A stretch of 24,787 bases of DNA from a virus. A program made the translations under genes and the position numbers. The notes under the pieces are model-generated. The model was not told the origin of the DNA. It did not search any database and was given only the letters and a program-made list of their open reading frames with translations. Of this stretch, positions 6,088-13,980 are shown piece by piece; position 1 is the stretch's first letter, and every line of letters starts with the position of its first letter. The stretch is from positions 1 through 24,787 of IMG/VR virus record IMGVR_UViG_3300027917_000169. The stretch is one strand, 5' to 3'.

Positions 6088-6506
6088 CGTACTATACTCT
6101 TGAGCGTCATATCAACATCACACGATGAGCAAGCTGTAACATTACCCCGGCATTGATCGGCATTGAAATTGAAATGGTAGCTATCGCCTGACGCAATAGT
6201 GGCCATGTCGTACCATGTTGTCCCGGCATCCGGCGAACACTGGAATTTAACGGTTGCAGTCCCAGACGCTACGGTAACATATACCGTGTGCTGATTCTGT
6301 CCGTCAACCGTCATCCCTGATCCTGCCCCGGTCGCAGTTACACCATCAAGTAGGGTGTTCCCCGCTACAGCATTAAACGCTATTGACCTGTTGCCACTTG
6401 GCCCGATTTCCGTATAGTCGCTGGAAATCGTAAAGCCTATTGCCCACTTTGCTCCAATAAGGACAAACACAACTATGATGATCGCCTTAAATAAATCTCT
6501 GTCCAT
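6084..6506 (-). CDS. Small exported or anchored beta-sandwich protein (140 aa)
   Basis: AGGAGG precedes ATG 6504-6506. Residues ~8-24 are hydrophobic (AIIIVVFVLIGAKWAIG), a signal peptide or N-terminal anchor. The remainder looks like a compact beta domain: NQHTVYVTVASGTATVKFQC then GTTWYDMATI and DSYHFNFNADQC. The mature part has four cysteines (FQC, DQC, TAC, SSC), which would suit disulfides outside the cytoplasm. The domain resembles small phage proteins that describe a mean signal on a particle surface, but I cannot name a family. The gene ends with an ATGA overlap into the fibre-like gene. Confidence 0.72.
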   Translation of the reverse strand: MDRDLFKAIIIVVFVLIGAKWAIGFTISSDYTEIGPSGNRSIAFNAVAGNTLLDGVTATGAGSGMTVDGQNQHTVYVTVASGTATVKFQCSPDAGTTWYDMATIASGDSYHFNFNADQCRGNVTACSSCDVDMTLKSIVR

Positions 6507-6516
6507 AATAGACCTC

Positions 6517-6777
6517 CTATGTAACCAACTTTATGATCCCGAAAACAATGCCTGAAATTGCAGATACTACAAGCCCGGCAATTCCTAATCCTATCCCGAC
6601 ACGCCTTAGTGACATGGACTTCCAGTTATTATAACGTTCATGCTCTTTCTCATGTGCCTCGTTTGACACTTCCAGCTTTGCGACCTTTACCTTGATGTCT
6701 GACATATCATCTTTCAATCCGTCTACTTTTGTATGTAGCCCGTCAATGCTTGCCGTTAAATGGTCTAGGTCTTTCAT
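6517..6777 (-). CDS. XhlA/holin-like protein: coiled coil plus C-terminal TM (86 aa)
   Basis: The N-terminal ~45 residues form a coiled coil (LHTKVDGLKDDMSDIKVKVA and KLEVSNEAHEKEHERY), and residues ~60-84 form one C-terminal hydrophobic span (VGIGLGIAGLVVSAISGIVF). This layout is that of XhlA-like phage membrane proteins, which assist lysis, and of similar small tail-region proteins. It overlaps the upstream lipoprotein gene as ATGA. Together with the M15 endolysin downstream it could be the holin or a partner. Layout supports this; exact role is not proven. Confidence 0.68.
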   Translation of the reverse strand: MKDLDHLTASIDGLHTKVDGLKDDMSDIKVKVAKLEVSNEAHEKEHERYNNWKSMSLRRVGIGLGIAGLVVSAISGIVFGIIKLVT

Positions 6778-7358
6778 TGTGATACTTCCTTTCCGATTAA
6801 ATTACCTATAATAGCCTGTGACTCCGGTGAATAATGCACTCCGTCAGCACGATTCAAGTGGCAAGTTAAAATGTCCGGGTCTTGCTGGTCGGCTATTGAC
6901 CGATTACCATATGGACAGGTTTCAACTACTATGATTTTAGCTTGTGAAAAATCCTGATACATCCATGATAGCACGGTGTCCAGCTTGTCTTGATATGTGG
7001 CAACTAAAGCAGCTTGCCTGAAATCAGCCTCCCCTTGAATCCAAACCACAGCGGCCACAGGATCACCGACGAATGGCAAAAGAACATCATCATAATAATT
7101 TGCAATCCATTCATCTATCCTGGTTCCTGATATTCCATTCTGCTTCACGCAATGGTCAATCCCCGTGTATGCTCTGGCCGATTGATTGGTTGCGATTCCC
7201 AACGTGTAGCCCAAAGAATTAGACTGGCCGGTTATTATGATAATGGGCTGACCGACTTCGCACTTCTCATTAACGGGCATAGGGGTTTTTGTTTCAGCCT
7301 GTTTGTCAGCGCACCCGGCCAGAATAATTAATGCTATGGTTAATAAATACTTCATCAT
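6774..7358 (-). CDS. SGNH/sialate-O-acetylesterase-like lipoprotein (194 aa)
   Basis: Residues 1-16 form a lipoprotein signal with lipobox LAGC; Cys16 would be lipidated, and the following Ala does not give inner-membrane retention, so outer-membrane sorting is expected in a Gram-negative host. The SGNH hydrolase blocks are present: GQSNSLG with nucleophile Ser46, a VVWIQGEAD block at 104-112, and DGVHYS with Asp172 and His175. This is the pattern of the sialate O-acetylesterase-like carbohydrate esterases (SASA family), which remove O-acetyl groups from sugars. Length is short but catalytically complete. It overlaps its neighbours by 4 bp on both sides, in the tail-to-lysis region. Possible roles are surface receptor modification, superinfection exclusion or virion-associated deacetylation. 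Confidence 0.83.
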   Translation of the reverse strand: MMKYLLTIALIILAGCADKQAETKTPMPVNEKCEVGQPIIIITGQSNSLGYTLGIATNQSARAYTGIDHCVKQNGISGTRIDEWIANYYDDVLLPFVGDPVAAVVWIQGEADFRQAALVATYQDKLDTVLSWMYQDFSQAKIIVVETCPYGNRSIADQQDPDILTCHLNRADGVHYSPESQAIIGNLIGKEVSQ

Positions 7359-7849
7359 GCGATAGCTATTGTTATATAGCCTCCTCTAACATCGGTAACA
7401 GCACCCGCATCCGTAGCCACCCGGACGCTCATATAGTTTGTTGTTGTTGCAGTTATATCAGTGATGTCAATTTCTGTGTTACAGTTCCCAGAACCTTTGT
7501 TAGTGGCTGTTGTCTGATCACTAATTTCATGTTCATAGGCTATTACTGCTCTGTTGGCACTGGCATAGACCATAACGTGAGTTGCCTTGTATCCTGTGGG
7601 TATATTATATGTTGCCACCATATAGTCAGCCGCTACAGCCGGTGCCCTTATGAATGCACCCGATACTCCCTGCATTTCCAGGGGTGCATTAGTGTAGTCG
7701 GTAGTAACAAAATCACCGGGCAGTATTTTAATTCTCGTCCCTGTTATATCTTCGACAAAATCAATATTATTCCTGATCTTGTCCATCAAGGTCTGATTCA
7801 ATGGACTGTTGGCATCTGTTTCAGAACTTGCTATCGGTGACCAAGCCAT
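7355..7849 (-). CDS. Small baseplate/fibre-type tail protein (164 aa)
   Basis: The N-terminus contains ANSPLNQTLMDKIRNNIDFV, a motif I recognise from phage tail fibre and baseplate-associated proteins that begin with W-P and then N-S-P-L. A beta-rich C-terminal domain follows (YKATHVMVYASANRAVIAYE, ending GGYITIAIA). AGGAGGATAT precedes the start. It follows the tail hub gene directly. No enzymatic motif or export signal. A structural role at the tail tip is likely from motif and position. Confidence 0.7.
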   Translation of the reverse strand: MAWSPIASSETDANSPLNQTLMDKIRNNIDFVEDITGTRIKILPGDFVTTDYTNAPLEMQGVSGAFIRAPAVAADYMVATYNIPTGYKATHVMVYASANRAVIAYEHEISDQTTATNKGSGNCNTEIDITDITATTTNYMSVRVATDAGAVTDVRGGYITIAIA

Positions 7850-7858
7850 TATATCCTC

Positions 7859-9850
7859 CTAAAATATCAAATAGCCGTCATCAAGTGCGGCACCTAGTTT
7901 ATTGTCTGCGTTTCCAATCCATCCGTAAACGTTCTTATCTGCGCTGGTCGCATCATAATCATTTGAATCCGAACTTATCAGACAGTATTTGTTATCGCCG
8001 TATCCGGTGTCAATAACGGTGTAATCAACCTCACCACCCTTGATTTGATGCTTGCGGATAACTTTATAAAAACGTGCATCCTCGGCACCGTCATCATCAA
8101 CCACTTCGGGGATGGTAATTTCTATCAGGTCTGCTATTTTCTCACCCTCGTTGACGAGTCCGGTTGTGAATTTTATTATAGGTCGTGCTGATATGTTTGC
8201 TGTAAATTCATGAGCGGCTAGCCATGTGGCCTCGGCTGTGTCTTTTATCCACTCTGAGTAGATAACTTTATCCCGGACCTCGTTATATGAGTTTGAACTT
8301 TCAGCATCTTTATCAATGTAAACATCTGCTGCTGAATAGTTGTCAGGGCTTTGTCCAGGGTCAGCACTTGAAGGATCATAATAAACCGTTACCCGTGTAA
8401 TCCTCATTTCCTCATTTCTAAACAAGGTGCGCTTAGTCCAGTCAGCCTCGGTGTATGAATTAGGAGTAGTTGAATACAGTGGAGGTTTATTTATCCGGCC
8501 TTCAACATTGCCGCTTTCGTTGACCCACATGTCAGCCATGACAGACCGTTTTATAGTGTTGATTCGCTCGTTCACCTTTGTTGGTTTTTCCAATCTTGCG
8601 GCGTACAAAAAGCCCTGAATCCAGTTTCCAAAGTCGTTTGAAAAGCTGAGAACGTCCACATCATCGTCATCAGACAAGGCCGCCGGAGTAGTCCCGTAAC
8701 ATCCACGCTTACATCCTGTAAGGTCCGCTCCATCCTTACCAGTGTAACGGATAAATTCTGATCCTACCTTAATAATGCCAACCCCCGGCAAATCTGCAAT
8801 ATCTGAAACCGTGATCGTGGTTGCCGTCGCCAATTGATTGCCGTCTATCTGTGTATCTATCCCAGTGTCAACCTCTAAATAACTTGCACTCACGCCGCCA
8901 AGATTGACCACAAGGTCTGCTAGAATGTGATCCACGGGCAATCCGGTTACGGCATCCCAATCGCCATCACTGGCATCGACTTCACCGTAATAGTTAACCT
9001 GAGTTATAGCCGTGCCCTGGATGTGAGCAGCTGCCGTCGATCCCATAACGCCACGAACACAGCCCGTCAATTGATCCGAACTGATAGCAGTATAGGCGAT
9101 GATTTCATTTTCGATCTTGACAAAGCGATATTGATTGACGGTAGATGAACCACTATCAGCATCCGGTGATTCAAAATGATCAGATGCACTATAACTACCT
9201 GAGCCGTCATCAAGGTTTATTGTAGTAGCTCCATCCGTCAACGGGTTATCATCAACGACAACCTTAGCCGGTATCTTCGCCGGTGTCTCGTTCAAGGTTG
9301 CAGACCATAGCAAATCGAGGCAGTCAATGACAATGCCATTCTGTGACCAGTCAATATTGTCCATGATACCACGCCACTTGAGAGTTGACGTGCTCCCGTC
9401 ATACCAGTATAACTCAGCCAGCCGTCCACGATAAGCGGGGTTTCTGGCTAACCAGTTAGGCCAGTAGTTTCCTGTATCAGCGGCATCACTGGCTTTCGCT
9501 AAATCAAATAACTTGTCCGGGTCCGCTATTTTGTGGTGGGTGTCTGCTACAAGCTCAAAGCGAATGTTACCCCGTGTGGTTTTGAACTTGTCAGGGTTAA
9601 TCTCTGTAGGGAGAGCACCGGAAGGATTATTTAGATAGGGTACCGCCCCGGACAATTTTAAACCCCTTGAGCAATATTCAAATATCTTTGTTCCTTTGTC
9701 ATAGTTCACCTGATCTTCGCATGTATCATAGGTGTAATGGCATTGGCTGGTAGCAGTACAAGTAACGGCCGCACCATACATGTACAGATTCTCTAACGTG
9801 CATCTGTCAAGTGTCAGCTTTAAGTGCCAGCCTTTAGAAGTAGGAGCCAT
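7859..9850 (-). CDS. Tail hub / tail-tip protein (663 aa)
   Basis: Size, place after a distal-tail-like protein, and mixed beta content fit a tail hub. Residues ~18-60 carry a cysteine-rich segment (TCTATSQCHYTYDTCEDQ, then FEYCSRG) like gpL-type minor tail proteins of lambda-like phages. Two copies of a beta motif with G-x-I-K-x-x-x-E-x-I-x-Y-T and then L-T-G-C-x-R-G lie at ~240-285 (VKIENEIIAYTAISSDQLTG) and ~341-400 (IIKVGSEFIRYTGKDGADLT), each followed by RG and an Ala-rich or Thr-rich loop. Similar modules occur in tail proteins and may be accessory domains. The ATG overlaps the upstream TAA by one base. The C-terminal ~60 residues (GYGDNKYCLIS...) look like a small separate domain. Confidence 0.75.
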   Translation of the reverse strand: MAPTSKGWHLKLTLDRCTLENLYMYGAAVTCTATSQCHYTYDTCEDQVNYDKGTKIFEYCSRGLKLSGAVPYLNNPSGALPTEINPDKFKTTRGNIRFELVADTHHKIADPDKLFDLAKASDAADTGNYWPNWLARNPAYRGRLAELYWYDGSTSTLKWRGIMDNIDWSQNGIVIDCLDLLWSATLNETPAKIPAKVVVDDNPLTDGATTINLDDGSGSYSASDHFESPDADSGSSTVNQYRFVKIENEIIAYTAISSDQLTGCVRGVMGSTAAAHIQGTAITQVNYYGEVDASDGDWDAVTGLPVDHILADLVVNLGGVSASYLEVDTGIDTQIDGNQLATATTITVSDIADLPGVGIIKVGSEFIRYTGKDGADLTGCKRGCYGTTPAALSDDDDVDVLSFSNDFGNWIQGFLYAARLEKPTKVNERINTIKRSVMADMWVNESGNVEGRINKPPLYSTTPNSYTEADWTKRTLFRNEEMRITRVTVYYDPSSADPGQSPDNYSAADVYIDKDAESSNSYNEVRDKVIYSEWIKDTAEATWLAAHEFTANISARPIIKFTTGLVNEGEKIADLIEITIPEVVDDDGAEDARFYKVIRKHQIKGGEVDYTVIDTGYGDNKYCLISSDSNDYDATSADKNVYGWIGNADNKLGAALDDGYLIF

Positions 9851-11226
9851 TATGCACTTATCCCCTCTTCTTCCATCCGGCCCTCAAGGGTAAACGTCAA
9901 ATCACGGTATAACCCCTGATATGGCATTGTGTGTCTGTTATCTGCAAATCGCATCAAACGTGCCTCGTCACTATGGTTAGTGGCATCCCATACAAATATG
10001 AAATTGCTTTCACGGTAATCGAATATAAATGGCTTCCAGGTATCATCAATGAAAGTCTGTGTAATCAGATTGCTGGTATAGGTTGATTTCCTCATTGTGT
10101 GCTCGTGGTTAACCTCCAGCATGTACCCAGTGCCCCCGATCAACTTGTTATTGACATCTTCTAATTCGTCCGGGTCATGTGGTGTCCGGGATAGCCTTGG
10201 CAGTTCAATTTTCTCCCCCACATACCATATGCCGAGTTGAGGTATGAAATTAGAGCCGCCATTGTTGTCATATGTCAGCTTGAGAAACAGGAAAGGCTGT
10301 GTCGGAGTAAAGAACTTGGCTATCGTTTCATCTCCATTGGGAGGAGCAAAAGCAGCTATTTCTTCTGCGTATCCTACCCCGCCTACGCTTGATTCCAATT
10401 TTATTCTCGTAATTCCAACAGTATCGAAATTATGACCGGCCAGCCCCATGCAATCAACACTCTGAGCCGATGCATGATAGAGGGTAGCACAAGTGGCTGT
10501 CATGCTGCCGCCCGTTCTCGTGTCAACAAAGAACTCGATTATATGACTGTTTAAAGTAGTTGATTGATAGTTGCTGCCTCCTGCGTAAGTGCCGTTAGCA
10601 TGATATGATGAATCATTGTCATCATAGACCTTGCATGTGACATCGCCATTGGTTTCACGTTCAATATTTATCCGGCCTGACGTACCCCCTCCTAATGTGT
10701 AGTCGTCAACATCCGTATAACTTCCAGCATTGGCATCTCTGGAAAATGTAATACGTGGTGATCCTCCGTTATCGTCAACCTTGGCCCTCACCTTATAGCC
10801 TGCGGCAAATTCAAGTTCCCAATACCACTCCGAACTAGTAGCAGTTGCGAATGCCGTAGCGTCAAACACAAGCTCCATTGCGAAGTTAGAAGCTACGGTC
10901 AATGTACCATCCTGGTTGATGTCGGGGTTGTCATTAGCATTTGCGCCGCTGTTATAAGTCAGCGCACCGCCGGATACTGACAAAGTACCATTGGCATCTG
11001 TCTCGGTCCACGAGTCAAGATTATCGAATGTATCACCTAGAGCGCCATTAGCAAGCTCTGCCACGATATTATAAGTTGCCGCCCCACTGGATTGAACGTA
11101 TGTATATTCTTTCCAGTCCTGAGTATTAGCCACAGGATAACCCGTATCAGAAGCGCTAGCGGTCAATGTAGCCGATTCAATTATATCGCCGCTCCTTAAT
11201 ATTCTAGGATTTGCACAAGTAGACAT
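9850..11226 (-). CDS. Distal-tail-like protein with a nested lectin-like insert (458 aa)
   Basis: The N-terminal ~60 residues and the part from ~254 fit one beta-sandwich domain: TYNIVAELANGA ends before the break, and AQSVDCMGLAGHNFDTVGIT continues it (a galactose-binding-like domain typical of phage tail-tip proteins). Residues ~63-253 are an inserted domain that begins DTFDNLDSWTETDANGTLSV and has the strand pattern of concanavalin/LamG-like domains (ELEFAAGYKVRAKV, GRINIERETNGDV, HIIEFFVDTRT). The C-terminal part (EKIELPRLSRTPHDPDE...) is a distal-tail-style domain. Placed between tape measure and hub. The insert probably binds a ligand, perhaps a surface glycan (inference). Confidence 0.72.
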   Translation of the reverse strand: MSTCANPRILRSGDIIESATLTASASDTGYPVANTQDWKEYTYVQSSGAATYNIVAELANGALGDTFDNLDSWTETDANGTLSVSGGALTYNSGANANDNPDINQDGTLTVASNFAMELVFDATAFATATSSEWYWELEFAAGYKVRAKVDDNGGSPRITFSRDANAGSYTDVDDYTLGGGTSGRINIERETNGDVTCKVYDDNDSSYHANGTYAGGSNYQSTTLNSHIIEFFVDTRTGGSMTATCATLYHASAQSVDCMGLAGHNFDTVGITRIKLESSVGGVGYAEEIAAFAPPNGDETIAKFFTPTQPFLFLKLTYDNNGGSNFIPQLGIWYVGEKIELPRLSRTPHDPDELEDVNNKLIGGTGYMLEVNHEHTMRKSTYTSNLITQTFIDDTWKPFIFDYRESNFIFVWDATNHSDEARLMRFADNRHTMPYQGLYRDLTFTLEGRMEEEGISA

Positions 11227-11229
11227 TCT

Positions 11230-12984
11230 CTACCCCGTCACATTCGATTGCACAAACGTTACATCCATATCCATGTCCTGGCCCTTGCCGAACTCCTGGA
11301 AAGCGTTTTTAAGGAACTCAAGCGGACTGACAATAATACCTTGTGATGGGACCACAACGGTAGCCCTTAGCCTACGCCTTTCATCGGGTACCATTGTTCC
11401 CTCACCAGGTATTGCACGGCCACGGCCACCACCGCCACGGCCACCACCGCCACCACCGCCGCCGCCAGACGAACCGCCGCCGCCCATAGCTCCTAGTTTC
11501 GCGCCTAATGCGACAAGAGCCGCTCCTTTAACAATCATTCCAGTCCCGCCGGTTATCTTGGTAGGCTTATCGGTAGCTATACCCTCAAATATTTCTGCCG
11601 CACCATGAGCCATTTTTTCCAAGCCTTCCATTCTGGCTTTTTTGCCAAGCATTTTGCCGTATGCTTTTATGGCCGCTTGGCCACCTTTCTCCGATCCGCT
11701 GACAATGGCATCTATCACTTCTGCGTTAGCGTCAGATACAGCATTTCCCCATTCTTTGTACATATCCAAACGTTCGTCAAGTTGTTCCTGTTCCCTTTGC
11801 TTGACATACTCGTCATACTCCTGTTGGATTTCAACTTGCCTGTTTTGAAATTCAATCTGAGCGTTTATCCTTTGCAGATAAGCGTCTTTTTCTGCCTGGA
11901 GCCGAGCGTTTTCAAATTGCATGGGGTCGAATTTGGATTCCTTACTTCCACCCCCGCCACCGCCGCCACCACCACCACCGCTCGTGGTTGTTGTTTTGTT
12001 CGTCTTTTTAAATGCAACTTGTGGAATGGATGCTAATGCACTAGGAGCATCCCCGGTTGTATCTGTTACCCAATTATGATAAGCCCGCCTTGCGTCTTCA
12101 ATGCCATCAAATACCCTGCCCCAAGCTGCTGCTACCTTATCCAATATCAGCACAAGCGGATTAAACCGTTTATTAAGTTCAACAACCCATCCAATATAAC
12201 CTTCAATAGCATCACTGTTATCTTTTACCCATTGGGCAACGTCTTGTAAATCTTCTACCAATTCTGTCAACATAGGGATAAGTTCATTTCCTAATGCTAT
12301 TTGGAGTCCATCAAACTGAGCCTCAAGCCTTGTGATCTCATCATTGAATTTAGCGGCATTGTCAGCCGCTTCCTGATCAAAGACTATGCCAAGCCTTTCA
12401 GCTTCTTCCATCATTTCTCTAATGCCGTCTGCTCCTTCATTGAGTAGCGGGATAAGTTCTTTCCCTGCCCTGCCAAATAGCCTCTGGGCCGCCGCTGATT
12501 TTTCTGCCTCACTACCCATGCCCTCCATGGCATCTGCGAGGTCATAGAATATGTCAATAGTTTCTCTGGTATTACCTTCGGCATCCTTGACATTAACGCC
12601 AAGTTCCTCGAACTCAATAGCCGCCGATTTCAGCCCGCGGCCTGCGTCAACTGCCCTTTGGTTAAGGGTTTGAAATCCCTTTCCTAGAACATCAATATTT
12701 GATCCTGACAATTTAGCCGCATGTGCAAGCGCAGATAAATCTTCTACAGCTACACCTGTATTTTTGGATAGCTTCTGATACTTGTCACCGAGGTCTGCCG
12801 TTTTCTTGGCAAGGGCAAACATAGCCGTGCCTGCCGTAAGAGCCGCAGCACCTACAGCCGCTATCGCCGGAGCCGCCACCATAGCACCCTTAGTTAGCTT
12901 CGGGAACTTCTCCCCGATCTTACCCAGCGGCTTACTCGCCTTGTCCTTTACGGCTACGACAATATTTAGTTTTTTACTCGGCAT
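11230..12984 (-). CDS. Tape measure protein (584 aa)
   Basis: I start it at ATG 12982-12984 (MPSKKLNIVVAVKDKASKPL), which overlaps the chaperone stop as TAATG; the GTG at 13000-13002 is unlikely. Residues ~34-58 are hydrophobic (GAMVAAPAIAAVGAAALTAG), then a helical region with the TMP signature (YQKLSKNTGVAVEDLSALAH). Residues ~350-410 are a coiled coil. Two polyglycine tracts interrupt it at ~335-345 and ~498-522. Position after the tail assembly chaperones and before the distal tail protein fixes the call. At about 1.5 angstrom per residue the tail would be near 90 nm, an estimate that ignores cleavage. Confidence 0.88.
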   Translation of the reverse strand: MPSKKLNIVVAVKDKASKPLGKIGEKFPKLTKGAMVAAPAIAAVGAAALTAGTAMFALAKKTADLGDKYQKLSKNTGVAVEDLSALAHAAKLSGSNIDVLGKGFQTLNQRAVDAGRGLKSAAIEFEELGVNVKDAEGNTRETIDIFYDLADAMEGMGSEAEKSAAAQRLFGRAGKELIPLLNEGADGIREMMEEAERLGIVFDQEAADNAAKFNDEITRLEAQFDGLQIALGNELIPMLTELVEDLQDVAQWVKDNSDAIEGYIGWVVELNKRFNPLVLILDKVAAAWGRVFDGIEDARRAYHNWVTDTTGDAPSALASIPQVAFKKTNKTTTTSGGGGGGGGGGGSKESKFDPMQFENARLQAEKDAYLQRINAQIEFQNRQVEIQQEYDEYVKQREQEQLDERLDMYKEWGNAVSDANAEVIDAIVSGSEKGGQAAIKAYGKMLGKKARMEGLEKMAHGAAEIFEGIATDKPTKITGGTGMIVKGAALVALGAKLGAMGGGGSSGGGGGGGGGRGGGGRGRAIPGEGTMVPDERRRLRATVVVPSQGIIVSPLEFLKNAFQEFGKGQDMDMDVTFVQSNVTG

Positions 12985-13325
12985 TATTTTTTCGGCCTGC
13001 ACTCAAGTATTACTTGGTCAATTATGCTGAAAGCCTCCATTAAAATGTTCGGCTGATTTAAGGCACCCCCGGCCAATGGTAATATCCCGTTCGGCTGTGG
13101 TCGCCCCTCCGTCATGGTTCTGCACATCTGATATATCTGAAACACGGGATGCCAACTTGTGTCTAAGTGTTCCCTCGGACATCCTGTATATTCCACGCCT
13201 TTTATGTAAAACCCTTGATTCCATTCTATGTGTTCGCCTCTTTGACATTTTTCTTTAATCACGGGGTCACATGTTTCGCAGTCAGCTTCTTTGAATTTCC
13301 CAGCCATAAACATGGCCCCGATCAT
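12984..13325 (-). CDS. Tail assembly chaperone, frameshift extension (gpT-like, 113 aa)
   Basis: This frame lies directly after the gpG-like gene and directly before the tape measure gene, where the T part of a G-T tail chaperone belongs. It starts within the slippery region (ATG 13323-13325 overlaps the TGA), but no suitable ribosome site precedes that ATG, so it is best explained as the C-terminal part of a -1 frameshift product. It has four cysteines in a CETC...C...GCP arrangement, which may bind zinc. The last ~50 residues are helical. The fusion product would be about 245 residues. Confidence 0.78.
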   Translation of the reverse strand: MIGAMFMAGKFKEADCETCDPVIKEKCQRGEHIEWNQGFYIKGVEYTGCPREHLDTSWHPVFQIYQMCRTMTEGRPQPNGILPLAGGALNQPNILMEAFSIIDQVILECRPKK

Positions 13326-13720
13326 CAGTTTTTTTGGTCATCCCCTTCAATACTGGTTTCCAGCATGATCGCTATTGCCAGCTCCCCCCATACTCCCTTA
13401 ATAGCGTCAAGGGATTCATCGCTTGCGTATTGCTTTTCATTGACATCCGGTTCAAACTCGATTGTACCTTTCCCAGTATGGTCTTTCAGATTTTTCCATC
13501 CTTCAACGCCACACTTACAGGTATAATAAAGATAACTGCCGTGACCCTCCTCCTGTCTATAATTGATAGCCGTTGCATTCTCAAGCGGTGTCAATCCCCG
13601 TAATGTAAACACAGTGCAATCATCATCACGCTTGTATGTCGTTTTCCCCTTGGTTGTCTTTTCTTTCCGCTCCGATTTGAGAACATACTCAAACGGTGTT
13701 CCCATCCTGCTCGCTTTCAT
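13325..13720 (-). CDS. Tail assembly chaperone, gpG-like (131 aa)
   Basis: The C-terminal part (LDAIKGVWGELAIAIMLETS followed by IEGDDQKN) ends exactly in the W-x-E-L ... K-N pattern of gpG-like tail assembly chaperones, and the N-terminus (TPFEYVLKSERKEK, DDCTVFTLRGL) fits phage tail chaperones of this size. Two cysteines lie in YTCKCGVEGW. It overlaps the upstream gene by 4 bp (ATGA). The codon string CAA AAA AAC just before its TGA is the predicted frameshift site. It should bind the tape measure protein during tail assembly. Confidence 0.78.
   Translation of the reverse strand: MKASRMGTPFEYVLKSERKEKTTKGKTTYKRDDDCTVFTLRGLTPLENATAINYRQEEGHGSYLYYTCKCGVEGWKNLKDHTGKGTIEFEPDVNEKQYASDESLDAIKGVWGELAIAIMLETSIEGDDQKN
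13328..13334 (-). promoter_or_regulatory. Predicted -1 ribosomal frameshift site (A AAA AAC)
   Basis: On the minus strand the gpG-like frame reads GAC CAA AAA AAC TGA, so A AAA AAC is in the correct phase for a -1 slip. The -1 frame after the slip reads CTG ATG ATC GGG and continues as the 113-aa frame without a stop. A purine-rich AAGGGG lies 7 nt upstream of the heptamer. A short hairpin GGCCAT-GTTT-ATGGCT starts about 11 nt downstream. Confidence 0.8.
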
Positions 13721-13980
13721 CTTGCTCCTCCTAATTCCGATAATCTAGCCATAGCCTTGTCACCTACAAGTGTCCGCACACCTTCAGCATTGACAGTACA
13801 TTTCCCTTGCCGCTTCAGTTCCAGACTTTCCGGCCAAGCGCACATAAAGTGCTGGCCTTCCAGGATGAGGCATCCGTAATGTTCAAAATTATAATTCGCA
13901 GTACAGGAACTCATCATCCCCGGCCATGCCGGTTTTCCATATTTGTACCTGAGCCACAATTTCCTAATCCTTTTTATCAT
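13717..13980 (-). CDS. Hypothetical small protein between tail tube and chaperones (87 aa)
   Basis: I chose ATG 13978-13980 (MIKRIRKLWLRYKYGKPAW) because GAGGAG lies at good spacing before it; a longer frame to 14043 would overlap the neighbour by 80 bp. The protein has a very basic N-terminal helix, then a region with CTANYNFEHYGCLILEG and a CAWPESLELKRQG segment. Cysteines are at CTAN, GCLI, MCAW and KCTV, possibly metal-binding or structural. It ends ATGA-overlapped with the chaperone gene. Family not recognised. Confidence 0.62.
   Translation of the reverse strand: MIKRIRKLWLRYKYGKPAWPGMMSSCTANYNFEHYGCLILEGQHFMCAWPESLELKRQGKCTVNAEGVRTLVGDKAMARLSELGGAR

Noticed and set aside
11417-11486. 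Sequencing or assembly artefact in the GGN repeats
   Set aside because: The reading frame is kept through both tracts and into conserved sequence on each side.
11273-12036. Plus-strand frames over the tape measure gene, including proline-rich ones
   Set aside because: The proline runs are the complement of the glycine codons of the tape measure protein; antisense shadows.
12411-12617. 68-aa minus-strand frame within the tape measure gene
   Set aside because: Out-of-frame shadow of the tape measure coding sequence, no ribosome site.
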